A model generated the notes under the pieces. The model did no database searches. It saw nothing but the letters and a program-made list of their open reading frames with translations, and was not told the DNA's origin. Shown in pieces: positions 1 to 7,715 of a DNA stretch of 64,000 nt. Positions within the stretch are counted from its first letter, which is position 1, and each line of letters opens with the position of its first letter. Both the position numbers and the translations under genes were made by a program. Origin of the DNA: Methanofollis tationis (GTDB lineage: Archaea > Halobacteriota > Methanomicrobia > Methanomicrobiales > Methanofollaceae); the NCBI RefSeq assembly GCF_013377755.1, contig NZ_JABXWR010000001.1, positions 1,065,104-1,129,103 on the forward strand, in the 5' to 3' direction.

Positions 1-1787
1 GCCTCTCGGCCTTTGATCACCCCCTGATCAGGGCGCGGATCGAAGACGCCCTCGGGGGCGACGACGTGGTCGAGGAGGTGAGGTTCCTCAGGACCGGGGG
101 GGAACTCTACTTCAGAATGAAGATCCTGCCCACCGCCTTCAACGACGGCAGCCCCGGGATCACCATCATCCTCGAGGACATCACCAGCCAGAAACTCGCA
201 GAGGAGGCGCTGCGCGCAGAGGAGGCAAAGTTCAGGGCGCTCGTCGAGGACATCAACGACATCATCTGGAATGTCGACGACGACTGGACCTTCTCCTATG
301 TGAGCCCGAAGAGTTTCGATCTTCTGGGCTACGCCCCGGACGAGATGGTCGGGCGTTCTCTCCTCGATTTCGTCCCGGCCCCCGAACAGGAGCGGCTCTC
401 AGAACGCCTCGCCGGACTCCTCGACCGGCCATTCTCCCTCCTCCCCATCCCCCTGCTTCACCGGAGCGGGAAGAGCCTCGTTTTTGAAGCGAGCGGGACC
501 CCGGACTTCGACGAGATCGGGGATTTCGGTGGCTATCGCATGGTCGCAAGGGACGTCACCGAACGGCACCAGGCAGAGCGCCGGGTGCGGGGCTGGAAAT
601 CGTTTCTCCACTGCATCGTCCAGAACATCCCGGACATGGTCTTTGTCAGGGAGATCGCAGGCGGAAAGTATGTCTTTTTCAACCGTGCGGCAGAGGCGTT
701 CGTCGGTGGGGCACCCGGGCGTCTCGCCGGAAAAGAGGAGGGCGAGATCTTCGGGCCCGATCTCGTCCCCCTCATCACCTGCGGCGAGGCGGAGATGCTC
801 CTGAAGCAGATCCCGGTTGAATGCCCTGCAATGCCGGTCGTCTTCCAGAACGGGGAGACGCACCACCTGCAGACGAAAAAGATCCCGATCGCCGGGGATA
901 GGGGCGAGATGAAATATGTCCTCACCATCGTGCGCGACATCACCGACCATGTCCGCGCCGACGCCCTCCTCGCGGACCAGCGCGACCTTGCAGAGGCCCT
1001 CGGTTCGGCCTCAGACCTCAGAGCGGCCCTCTCCATCTGCCTTGATGCGGCGATGCAGGCCGCAGGCGTGGACGCCGCCGCCGTCTACGCCGTCAGGGAA
1101 GAGGGGCGCCTCGAGCGCGTGGCGGCGTTCGGGCTCTCCGCAGAAGCCGCCGCCCGGGCAGAGCAGATCGACGGGGATGAGGCCGGGGCGCTCATCGGGG
1201 GCAGAGCCGCCGCCTTCCCGGGAGACGAGGACCTGCGCGGCACCGTCACGTTCACCATCGTCCACGGGGGGATGCCGGTCGCCGTTCTCGTCGCCGGGTC
1301 CCGCCTCACCGGCCTGATACCCGCGGCCGGCGTCCAGGCCCTCGAGACGATCGCCGCCCAGGCGGCAAACGTGGCCGGGCGCATCCTCGCCCAGGAGAGC
1401 GTCAGGATCGAGCGTGACCGGGCCGAGCGCTACCTCGACGTCGCCGGGGTGATGATCGCAGGGATCAGGACGGACGGGACGATCGAACGGATGAACCTGA
1501 CCGGGTGCCTCGCCCTCGGCTACGCCGAGACCGATCTCGTCGGGAAAAACTGGTTCAAAACACTCGTCCCGGCCCGCCTCAGGCCGCGCCTTGAGGCAAA
1601 CTTCAGGCGGCTGATGGAAGGGGCGTCCCCCACGCCCGGAGAGGAGAAAGGCTCCCTCCTTGCACGGGACGGCTGCGAGATCGGCGTGCTCTGGCGCAAC
1701 ACCATCGTGCGTGACCATGACGGCCGGATCACCGGCCTCGTCACCTCGGGCCTCATCTCAGGGCCGCCGGCGGAAGATGTTTATTAA
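1..1787 (+). CDS. PAS/GAF multidomain sensor protein, 5' end outside window
   Basis: The reading frame is open to the left edge, so the N-terminus is missing. The visible part runs PAS tail (ends EDITSQK), PAS (starts KFRALVEDINDIIWNVDDD), PAS (FLHCIVQNIPDMVFV), a GAF-like stretch (about bases 985-1390), and a last PAS (RYLDVAGVMIAGIRTDG). It stops soon after the last PAS with no HisKA or HATPase domain and no output domain. Such kinase-less PAS/GAF proteins are common in Methanomicrobiales and are thought to act by protein-protein contact. The start of the visible part closely resembles the first PAS of the large protein at 42787-45846 (KILPT...ILEDIT versus KILPT...ILEEIT), so the missing N-terminus may also hold a winged helix. 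That is inference. Confidence 0.85.
   Translation, partial: LSAFDHPLIRARIEDALGGDDVVEEVRFLRTGGELYFRMKILPTAFNDGSPGITIILEDITSQKLAEEALRAEEAKFRALVEDINDIIWNVDDDWTFSYVSPKSFDLLGYAPDEMVGRSLLDFVPAPEQERLSERLAGLLDRPFSLLPIPLLHRSGKSLVFEASGTPDFDEIGDFGGYRMVARDVTERHQAERRVRGWKSFLHCIVQNIPDMVFVREIAGGKYVFFNRAAEAFVGGAPGRLAGKEEGEIFGPDLVPLITCGEAEMLLKQIPVECPAMPVVFQNGETHHLQTKKIPIAGDRGEMKYVLTIVRDITDHVRADALLADQRDLAEALGSASDLRAALSICLDAAMQAAGVDAAAVYAVREEGRLERVAAFGLSAEAAARAEQIDGDEAGALIGGRAAAFPGDEDLRGTVTFTIVHGGMPVAVLVAGSRLTGLIPAAGVQALETIAAQAANVAGRILAQESVRIERDRAERYLDVAGVMIAGIRTDGTIERMNLTGCLALGYAETDLVGKNWFKTLVPARLRPRLEANFRRLMEGASPTPGEEKGSLLARDGCEIGVLWRNTIVRDHDGRITGLVTSGLISGPPAEDVY
1778..1786 (+). promoter_or_regulatory. TATA-like element before the Rsm22-like gene
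   Basis: TTTATTAA lies about 26 bases before the ATG at 1810, right spacing for a leaderless archaeal transcript. It overlaps the end of the preceding PAS gene. Confidence 0.4.
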
Positions 1788-1809
1788 GGGGCCGGTGACT
1801 CTTCTCACC

Positions 1810-3129
1810 ATGACGCGACCTGACGCCCCCCTCCATCTGTCGCCCGGCGAGGAAATGAAGCAGAACGAGTTTTTCGCCTCGCCCAGGGTCCCGCGGCGGC
1901 TCGAACGGCTGATCGAGGAGTATATCGAAAAGAAGACCGGGAAGACCTGGAACGACCCGGTCGTTCTCGAGCGGATCCGCTCGGCGGTCGTCGCCCAGAA
2001 ATGGGGCTACTGGGCGAGAGGGCGCCGGAGAAAGATCTCCTATGCGAAGGGCTACGACGTACTCGCCTACCTTGCCTACCAGTTCCCGGTCTACCTCGTC
2101 CAGTCAGAGCTCCTCCTCCACGGCCTCGTCGCCGACGGACTCATCCCCAGAACCATGCGGGTGCTGGACGCCGGGTGCGGCCCCGGCGTCATCTCGCTTG
2201 CAATCGCCGATTATCTGGGGAGGGTGAAGGGCGCAACGGCCCGGATCGACGCCATCGACATTTCCGAGGAGAACATCGAGGCCTATATGGCGCTGGTGCC
2301 TCCGGCCGCGGAGAAGAAAGGGCTCGTCACCGTCGGGCGCCCGGTGGCAGGCGACCTCCTCGACCCCCCGGCAGGAACCCTGCAGGGGCCCTACGACCTG
2401 ATCGTCTTCTCCAACGTCCTCAACGAGATCCCTGGCCGCGGCCCGGAGGAGAAGGCGGCGATGGTCGCCAGGTTCGGGGAGAGGCTTGCGCCTGACGGCA
2501 CCATCCTCATCGTCGAGCCCGCAGAGAAGGACGCCTCCACCGCCCTGCGCGAGGTGCAGCGCGCCCTCGTCGATGCCGGCCTTTCGGTCTACGCCCCCTG
2601 CACGCACCTCTGGGGCGAGCCCTGCCGCCCCGACCGGTGCTGGACCTTCACCACAGGCCCGGAGGTGCGGCCGCCGCGGCTGATGGAGGCCCTGGTCGCC
2701 GCCGGCGAGGAGGGCTACCGCTACCGCAACACCGACATCAAGTTCTCCCATCTCGTGCTGCGGAAGGACGGGTTCACCCGCGAAGGCTACCGCATCGGCA
2801 AGAACCTGAAGGCCGCCCGTCTCGGCGCTCTCGCCGACCATGTCGAAAAAAGGATCCACCTCTGCGCCGCCAGGATGTCGGCCGATATCGGCGAACCCGG
2901 GCGGCACGTGGTGAAGATCTGCGACGGGACCCCGAAAAAGCCGGTCTATGCGGTCCTGCCCGAATATTCCCGGAACGAGGGGAACGAACCGCTTCTGAGC
3001 GGCCCATACGGTGAGATCCTGATCATCAGGAATGCGACGGTCAGGTACAACCGGGAGGCAGACACCTACTCGGTGATCATCGGCAGGAAGACGACCGTGG
3101 CCCGGGCCGGCCGGGAGTGCGGGGCGTGA
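1810..3129 (+). CDS. Rsm22-like class I SAM-dependent methyltransferase
   Basis: A 439-residue protein with an N-terminal helical region and a Rossmann methyltransferase core; motif I is VLDAGCGPG (about residues 118-126), followed by an acidic DAIDIS strand and LIVFSNVLNEI. The second half has an HLWGEPCRPDRCWTF cysteine cluster, as in the mitochondrial Rsm22 family linked to small-subunit ribosome assembly. Likely role is methylation or assembly of rRNA; the substrate is not known. ATG 1810 is chosen because a TATA-like element sits 26 bases upstream and longer versions run into the previous gene; ATG 1855 is an alternative. It overlaps the next gene as GTGA, so the two are probably translationally coupled. 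Confidence 0.75.
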   Translation: MTRPDAPLHLSPGEEMKQNEFFASPRVPRRLERLIEEYIEKKTGKTWNDPVVLERIRSAVVAQKWGYWARGRRRKISYAKGYDVLAYLAYQFPVYLVQSELLLHGLVADGLIPRTMRVLDAGCGPGVISLAIADYLGRVKGATARIDAIDISEENIEAYMALVPPAAEKKGLVTVGRPVAGDLLDPPAGTLQGPYDLIVFSNVLNEIPGRGPEEKAAMVARFGERLAPDGTILIVEPAEKDASTALREVQRALVDAGLSVYAPCTHLWGEPCRPDRCWTFTTGPEVRPPRLMEALVAAGEEGYRYRNTDIKFSHLVLRKDGFTREGYRIGKNLKAARLGALADHVEKRIHLCAARMSADIGEPGRHVVKICDGTPKKPVYAVLPEYSRNEGNEPLLSGPYGEILIIRNATVRYNREADTYSVIIGRKTTVARAGRECGA

Positions 3130-3950
3130 TCCCGCATATGTGGCGGATTTCCGCCCTCCTGATCCTCCTGATCGTCTCGGCCGGCTTCATGGTCTCCTCG
3201 ACGGTGCGGTGGGCCGATGACGGGGAGGAGACGGCCGAGACAATCTACCAGGTCTCGACGATCGGCGCCCTTCTCGAAGGCGTCTATGACGGCGTCGAGG
3301 AGTTCGGCGCACTCACCGACCGCGGCGACACCGGCATCGGCACGCCCGAGGGTCTCGACGGCGAGATCGTCATCCTGGACGGAGAGGTCTGGCAGATCCG
3401 CGGCGACGGAGCGGTCAGCCAGATCGACCTCGCCACCAGGACGGCCTTTGCGGCGGTCACCGTCTTCGACGAAGACATCGCCTTCGACCTCGACGGCCCC
3501 GTCTCCCTCGCAGACCTGGAGGCGGCGATCGAAGACGCCCTGCCCTCCCCCAACCACCCGGTCGCCGTCATCGTGAAAGGCCGGTTTGCAAACCTCACCA
3601 CCCGGAGCGTGGACGCGCAGACCAGACCCTACCCGCCCCTGGTCGAGGTGACCGCCTCGCAGCACCTCTTCACCTTCGACCGGACCGAGGGCACCCTGGT
3701 CGGCTTTTACCTCCCGCAGTATATGGCCGGGGTCAATGTCGTCGGGTTCCACCTCCACTACCTCTCAGACGACCGCACCGGCGGCGGCCATCTCCTCGAC
3801 TGCACGGCAGATCAGGTCAGGGTGGCCCTCGACATCACGCCCAACCTCAGGCTCTCGCTCCCCGAGGCCGGAGGTTTTGCCGCGGCCGACCTCTCGGGCG
3901 ACCGCTCGGGCGAGGTAAACGCCGCAGAACGCGGGAGAACGACCGGCTGA
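3126..3950 (+). CDS. Alpha-acetolactate decarboxylase, exported or membrane-anchored
   Basis: Matches the BudA/AldB family: YQVSTIGALLEGVYDG near the mature N-terminus, the LDGEIVILDG strand, and the metal-binding segment FHLHYLSDDRTGGGH (about residues 208-222). Family members convert 2-acetolactate to acetoin with a His-bound zinc. An N-terminal hydrophobic stretch (ISALLILLIVSAGFMVS) suggests export or a signal anchor, known for some bacterial forms. GTG 3126 overlaps the upstream stop as GTGA and has GGAG 8 bases upstream; ATG 3138 is the alternative. Acetoin metabolism is unexpected in a methanogen, so the physiological substrate is uncertain. Confidence 0.8.
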   Translation: MIPHMWRISALLILLIVSAGFMVSSTVRWADDGEETAETIYQVSTIGALLEGVYDGVEEFGALTDRGDTGIGTPEGLDGEIVILDGEVWQIRGDGAVSQIDLATRTAFAAVTVFDEDIAFDLDGPVSLADLEAAIEDALPSPNHPVAVIVKGRFANLTTRSVDAQTRPYPPLVEVTASQHLFTFDRTEGTLVGFYLPQYMAGVNVVGFHLHYLSDDRTGGGHLLDCTADQVRVALDITPNLRLSLPEAGGFAAADLSGDRSGEVNAAERGRTTG

Positions 3951-3959
3951 GCCCGGCCG

Positions 3960-4520
3960 TCACCCTTCCGCGGACTCGTCGAGATCGACCACCTCGTCGA
4001 CGAAGGTGGTGAGCTGCGTCAGGAGAAGCGGGTCAAGCCCCTTCTCGACGGCGAGAAAAATGCCTGAAACATCGAGAATTTTTAAACGGCTCGAAACGAA
4101 GTGAATGAACTTCGAGATGTTCACCGACGAGAGATAGATGAGCATCGTCGAGACCGAATCAAAGACGACAAAGATGTTCTGCCCCTCCATCTCCTTGAGG
4201 GTCTGGGTGATGGCGATGCCCATGTCGGTGAGGTTCTCAGGGCTGTTGACGAAAAGGGCGTTTGCAGCGTCTTCGGGCACCTTCCCGATGGCATAGCGCG
4301 TGATGGCATCGACGAAATGGACCTTCGAGAGATCGATCCCATCCCGATCATAGAGTTTTCTCAGGATCAGATATGGCTGATTTGTGGTGATGACGATGGC
4401 GGCATTGCCATGGGCGGTGATCTCCCTGACAATAGCGAGATTCGCCTGTTTCATCGTCTGTGCTGAGGAAAGGAGCAGGCAGAGTTTTTTGTCATCAGAC
4501 CCATTCAGGGAGAACTTCAT
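3960..4520 (-). CDS. RecA/KaiC-like ATPase-fold protein (DUF7504-type)
   Basis: 186 residues of RecA-superfamily pattern: an N-terminal strand then SSAQTMKQANLAIV where a P-loop would be, but without GxxxxGK[ST], and a Walker-B-like strand IFVVFDSVSTMLIYL. Archaeal signalling proteins of this kind are often found beside sensor kinases; the degenerate P-loop suggests it does not hydrolyse ATP normally. GGTGAT lies just before the ATG. It sits 6 bases after a histidine-kinase-like membrane protein on the same strand, so the two form an operon and probably one signalling unit. Function is unknown. Confidence 0.7.
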   Translation of the reverse strand: MKFSLNGSDDKKLCLLLSSAQTMKQANLAIVREITAHGNAAIVITTNQPYLILRKLYDRDGIDLSKVHFVDAITRYAIGKVPEDAANALFVNSPENLTDMGIAITQTLKEMEGQNIFVVFDSVSTMLIYLSSVNISKFIHFVSSRLKILDVSGIFLAVEKGLDPLLLTQLTTFVDEVVDLDESAEG

Positions 4521-4526
4521 GCACCA

Positions 4527-5141
4527 TCACCGCGTCAGGAGGTCTCTGTACGACTCCGGAATATCCTTCTGTTCATCGATGACACCCTGGTTCAGTTCCC
4601 TCAGCGTGGCAAGGATCTTCTCGGCATGGCTGATCTGGACCTGCAGAGTGGCTAAAACCTCTTCCTTTTCCATCTCGTCGGCCTCGATGCCGCGGCCGAT
4701 CTCACCAAGGTTCTCGCGGATCACGCTCATCGGCGTCTTGATCCGCAGCCCGACCTCAGAGACGAAGCTGAGAAGGGCGTTATGCTTCATCTCCCGTTCG
4801 GCGGCGAGAAAGTCTTTTGATTCTGAGAGGGATCCGATCACAAAGGCGACCACGACGAACATCGCCGCCCGAACGAGGGCCACTGGCTCGAAGACAAAAC
4901 CCATCGTGAAATATTCGACGGCGATGTGCATCGCCCCGAGGAGCAGGGCGATCACGACGGCTTTTTTATAGTACCAGGTCCCGGCGATGACGATCGGGAG
5001 ATAGAAGATGTGGGTGAAGGCCACTGCGATATTCAGGTAGGCATGGACGAGCACCTCAAGGGTGACACAGACGGCGACCAGACCGATAACCACGGCAGGT
5101 TTGATCCACGGGTGGCGCCCGGCGATATTATGCATCTTCAT
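4527..5141 (-). CDS. Membrane protein with degenerate histidine-kinase dimerisation region
   Basis: Four hydrophobic segments fill the first half, followed by a coiled-coil-like helix pair. The stretch SEVGLRIKTPMSVIRENLGEI resembles the HisKA H-box (SHELRTPL...), but the phospho-accepting histidine is replaced and no ATP-binding domain follows, so it cannot be an ordinary kinase. AGGAGG directly touches the ATG at 5147, which is too close; ATG 5141 has about 6 bases of spacing and is preferred. A TATA-like AGATTTATC lies near 5190-5197. First gene of a two-gene operon with the RecA-like protein downstream. Confidence 0.65.
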   Translation of the reverse strand: MKMHNIAGRHPWIKPAVVIGLVAVCVTLEVLVHAYLNIAVAFTHIFYLPIVIAGTWYYKKAVVIALLLGAMHIAVEYFTMGFVFEPVALVRAAMFVVVAFVIGSLSESKDFLAAEREMKHNALLSFVSEVGLRIKTPMSVIRENLGEIGRGIEADEMEKEEVLATLQVQISHAEKILATLRELNQGVIDEQKDIPESYRDLLTR

Positions 5142-5147
5142 CTCCAT

Positions 5148-5498
5148 CCTCCTGCTTGCTGGATAGGGCTAAGATCTCATTCTTTATTCTGATAAATCTA
5201 CCCAAATAGATATGTCCCACTCCACTCATCGAAACGGTCGAATTTCTGGAAAATACGCCAGCATTGCCCGGTCCGTCTCGCAAGCGCCGGTTTTCGTTCG
5301 CACCCGATCTTAAGGCCCCTCAAGTCCTTCTTTTCCAGAAGAATCCCAAATGCCGTCGGGATGGAGAGATGGCCTTTGCGGCGTCTAAACGGTCAAAAAT
5401 CAGAATACACCCCGAACATCAGCGATTGCCGTATCGGGGTGACATTTCACGCATGAAGGGAATAGTAGAAATATAACGAATTCCAATCTTTGTGTTCG
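5148..5498. other. Intergenic region between divergent genes
   Basis: Carries the TATA-like element of the leftward operon (5190-5197) and an AT-rich ATATAA (5470-5476) about 27 bases before ATG 5499 of the rightward transporter. No credible gene or RNA was seen in the GC-poor middle. Confidence 0.6.
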
Positions 5499-7019
5499 AT
5501 GAAAAAGAATATCGGGAGAGTCCTCGGGCCGCTTGTATTTTTGGCCCTGGTGTTCGCCCCCATCACTGAGAGCGTGATGCCGACATCGGCCAGATATGTG
5601 GCGGCGGTCACGCTCCTGATGATCATCTGGTGGATCACCGAGGCAATTCCCCTTGAAGCGACGGCCCTTCTGCCGGTAGTGCTCTTCCCTGCCCTTGGCG
5701 TCCTCAGCGCCACGCAGGCGACGGCACCCTATGCCGACAAGGTCATCTTCCTGTTTATGGGCGGTTTCATCATCGCCATGTCGATGCAGCGGTGGGGGCT
5801 CCACCGGCGTATCGCGCTGAATATCATCAACATCGTGGGTACAAGCCCGAAACGGCTGATCCTGGGCTTCATGATCGCCACGGCATTCCTCTCCATGTGG
5901 ATCTCCAATACGGCAACGGCGATGATGATGATCCCGATCGCCATCGCGATCATCACTACCATCATCCCCAACGCCAGCACACTCCTCAAGGATATGACCC
6001 ACGAACAGCGCGATTTCTCCGAGGCGCTGGTCATTTCCATCGCCTATGCGGCGAACATCGGCGGGATTGCAACCCTCATCGGCACGCCGCCGAACGGGAT
6101 CTTTGCCGCCCAGATGAAGACCCTCTTCCCGGCCGCCCCGCCCATCGACTTTTTCTCGTGGATGAAGTTCGGGGTTCCGCTTGCGGCGATCCTGCTCGTG
6201 CTCGCCTGGATCTGGCTCACCTACGGGTCGTACCGCCACCTTCCCACGAAGATCGCCCATGCAAAGGATATCATCGCCCACCAGATCGAGAACCTCGGGC
6301 CGATGACGCGGGGGGAGCGGTGGACCCTGATGATCTTCGTGCTCACCGCCTTCGCCTGGATCTTCGCGAAGACGAAGAACATCGAGGGGGTCGTCATCCC
6401 GGGCCTCGACGTGTTCTTCCCGGGGATCGACGACTCGGTGATCGCCATCGCAGGCGCCCTTCTCCTCTTCCTCCTCCCGGTGGACCGGGCAAAGGGGATC
6501 TATACGATGGACTGGGAATGGGCGGTGAAGATACCCTGGGGCATCCTCATCCTCTTCGGCGGTGGTCTCTGCCTCTCGGTCGCCTTCATCCAGAGCGGGC
6601 TTGCAAAGCTGATCGTCGACCAGATCGCCATGTTCGGCGGACTGCCGATCGTCGTTCTCGTGCTGCTCGTGGCGATCGGGATCTCCCTCCTGACCGAGGT
6701 GACCTCGAACACCGCCATCGCATCCCTGATGATGCCGATCATGGCGGTGACCGCCGTCTCGATGAACATGAGCCCGTACATGCTCATGCTCACGGCAGCG
6801 GTCTGCACCTCGCTGGCCTTCATGCTCCCGGTGGCGACGCCGCCGAACGCCGTCGCCTATGCCTCCGGGTATATCGACATGAAAGACCTGATGCGTTCAG
6901 GCTGGGTGCTGAACTTCATCGGCGTCGGTCTCTGGACCTTCTTCCTCTTCACCATCGTGATGTGGGCGCTCGGGTTCTCCCCGGCCCTCCCGGACTGGGC
7001 GACGATGCCGGTCAAGTGA
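5499..7019 (+). CDS. SLC13/DASS-family anion transporter
   Basis: A 506-residue polytopic membrane protein with about 11-12 hydrophobic segments. Both inverted-repeat halves show the substrate/sodium-binding SNT signature of the family: ISNTATAMMMIP (about residue 136) and TSNTAIASLMMPI (about residue 401), with GTPPNGI and ATPPNAVAY after them. Members move sulfate, phosphate or di/tricarboxylates with sodium; the substrate cannot be told here. ATG 5499 fits a leaderless start from ATATAA at 5470; a TTG at 5490 is the longer alternative. The 3' end overlaps the convergent gene by 8 bases. Confidence 0.85.
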   Translation: MKKNIGRVLGPLVFLALVFAPITESVMPTSARYVAAVTLLMIIWWITEAIPLEATALLPVVLFPALGVLSATQATAPYADKVIFLFMGGFIIAMSMQRWGLHRRIALNIINIVGTSPKRLILGFMIATAFLSMWISNTATAMMMIPIAIAIITTIIPNASTLLKDMTHEQRDFSEALVISIAYAANIGGIATLIGTPPNGIFAAQMKTLFPAAPPIDFFSWMKFGVPLAAILLVLAWIWLTYGSYRHLPTKIAHAKDIIAHQIENLGPMTRGERWTLMIFVLTAFAWIFAKTKNIEGVVIPGLDVFFPGIDDSVIAIAGALLLFLLPVDRAKGIYTMDWEWAVKIPWGILILFGGGLCLSVAFIQSGLAKLIVDQIAMFGGLPIVVLVLLVAIGISLLTEVTSNTAIASLMMPIMAVTAVSMNMSPYMLMLTAAVCTSLAFMLPVATPPNAVAYASGYIDMKDLMRSGWVLNFIGVGLWTFFLFTIVMWALGFSPALPDWATMPVK

Positions 7020-7371
7020 CGGCGACGTCGCCGGGGAACTGCACCACAATCTCCTTTTCTCCCCGGTAGGTCTGGACGGTCCCGGCAATACTCACGTTCA
7101 ACCCTTTTTCCAGGCATATGCGGTCCGAGACCCGCGCAGGGATAAAGACGGTCGCTCCCCCGACCGTCACCGAGAGGTGACCGCCGGTGAGGTGGCGGAG
7201 GCCGTCCACCGTCCCGCGCACGGCCACGAAGGTGCCGTCCTCGGCCTCCGGGGTCCATGGGGCGGCGAAGGTCGTACTCCCGGCGGCGGCAAGCGCCCCG
7301 TGTGCAGCAAGAAGAAGAAGCGAAATACCGACAAGGATAATCAAAGCGATTTTTTCCCGGCGATCAGGCAT
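7012..7371 (-). CDS. Membrane-anchored OB-fold-like small protein
   Basis: 119 residues: a basic N-terminus, one hydrophobic segment (ALIILVGISLLLLAAHGALA), then a beta-rich domain of about 85 residues (VRGTVDGLRHLTGGHLSVTV ... GTVQTYRGEKEIVV) with the look of an OB-fold (tRNA_anti-like). The domain probably faces outside the cell. A TATA-like element (AATAAA on the minus strand near 7388-7395) sits about 22 bases before the ATG, so the mRNA is likely leaderless. Divergent from the small winged-helix gene at 7441. Function unknown. Confidence 0.65.
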   Translation of the reverse strand: MPDRREKIALIILVGISLLLLAAHGALAAAGSTTFAAPWTPEAEDGTFVAVRGTVDGLRHLTGGHLSVTVGGATVFIPARVSDRICLEKGLNVSIAGTVQTYRGEKEIVVQFPGDVAVT

Positions 7372-7440
7372 AGCATAATATTCAGCCTTTATTTATAAAT
7401 GGGCGATACATTGATATGTTAACGTTGTTAATTGTATACT

Positions 7441-7674
7441 ATGCACCACATGACCCTCCCACCTTCCTCCAGGAAGGTCCTGCTGATCCTGGGGGATGGG
7501 GGTGCGATGACGCACAAGGACCTGGTACGGACCTCCAGCCTTGCGCCCAGAACGGTCAGGTATGCGCTGAAAAAGCTGAAGGAGAACGACCTCATCATCG
7601 AGAAGTTCAACTTCAAGGATGCACGCCAGATCATCTATCTGTGTAAGCCCGGGCAGGCCGTCGAGGCAGCCTGA
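7441..7674 (+). CDS. Small winged-helix transcription regulator
   Basis: 77 residues that are nearly only a winged helix: SSRKVLLILGDGGAMTHKDLV, then recognition helix APRTVRYALKKLKENDLI, then a wing (EKFNFKDARQIIYLCKPG). MarR/ArsR-like size and layout. ATG 7441 is used; ATG 7450 is equally possible and TTG 7432 less likely. Divergent from the OB-fold membrane protein across an AT-rich 69-base gap, so it may control that promoter; this is inferred from position only. Confidence 0.7.
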   Translation: MHHMTLPPSSRKVLLILGDGGAMTHKDLVRTSSLAPRTVRYALKKLKENDLIIEKFNFKDARQIIYLCKPGQAVEAA

Positions 7675-7715
7675 ACCAGAAGGAGCCTTTCTTTTTCGGG
7701 GCCAGAGCCCTTTCA

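Noticed and set aside
5264-5476. 70-residue frame before the SLC13 transporter
   Set aside because: No start signal, low-complexity basic composition and it spans the transporter's TATA-like element.
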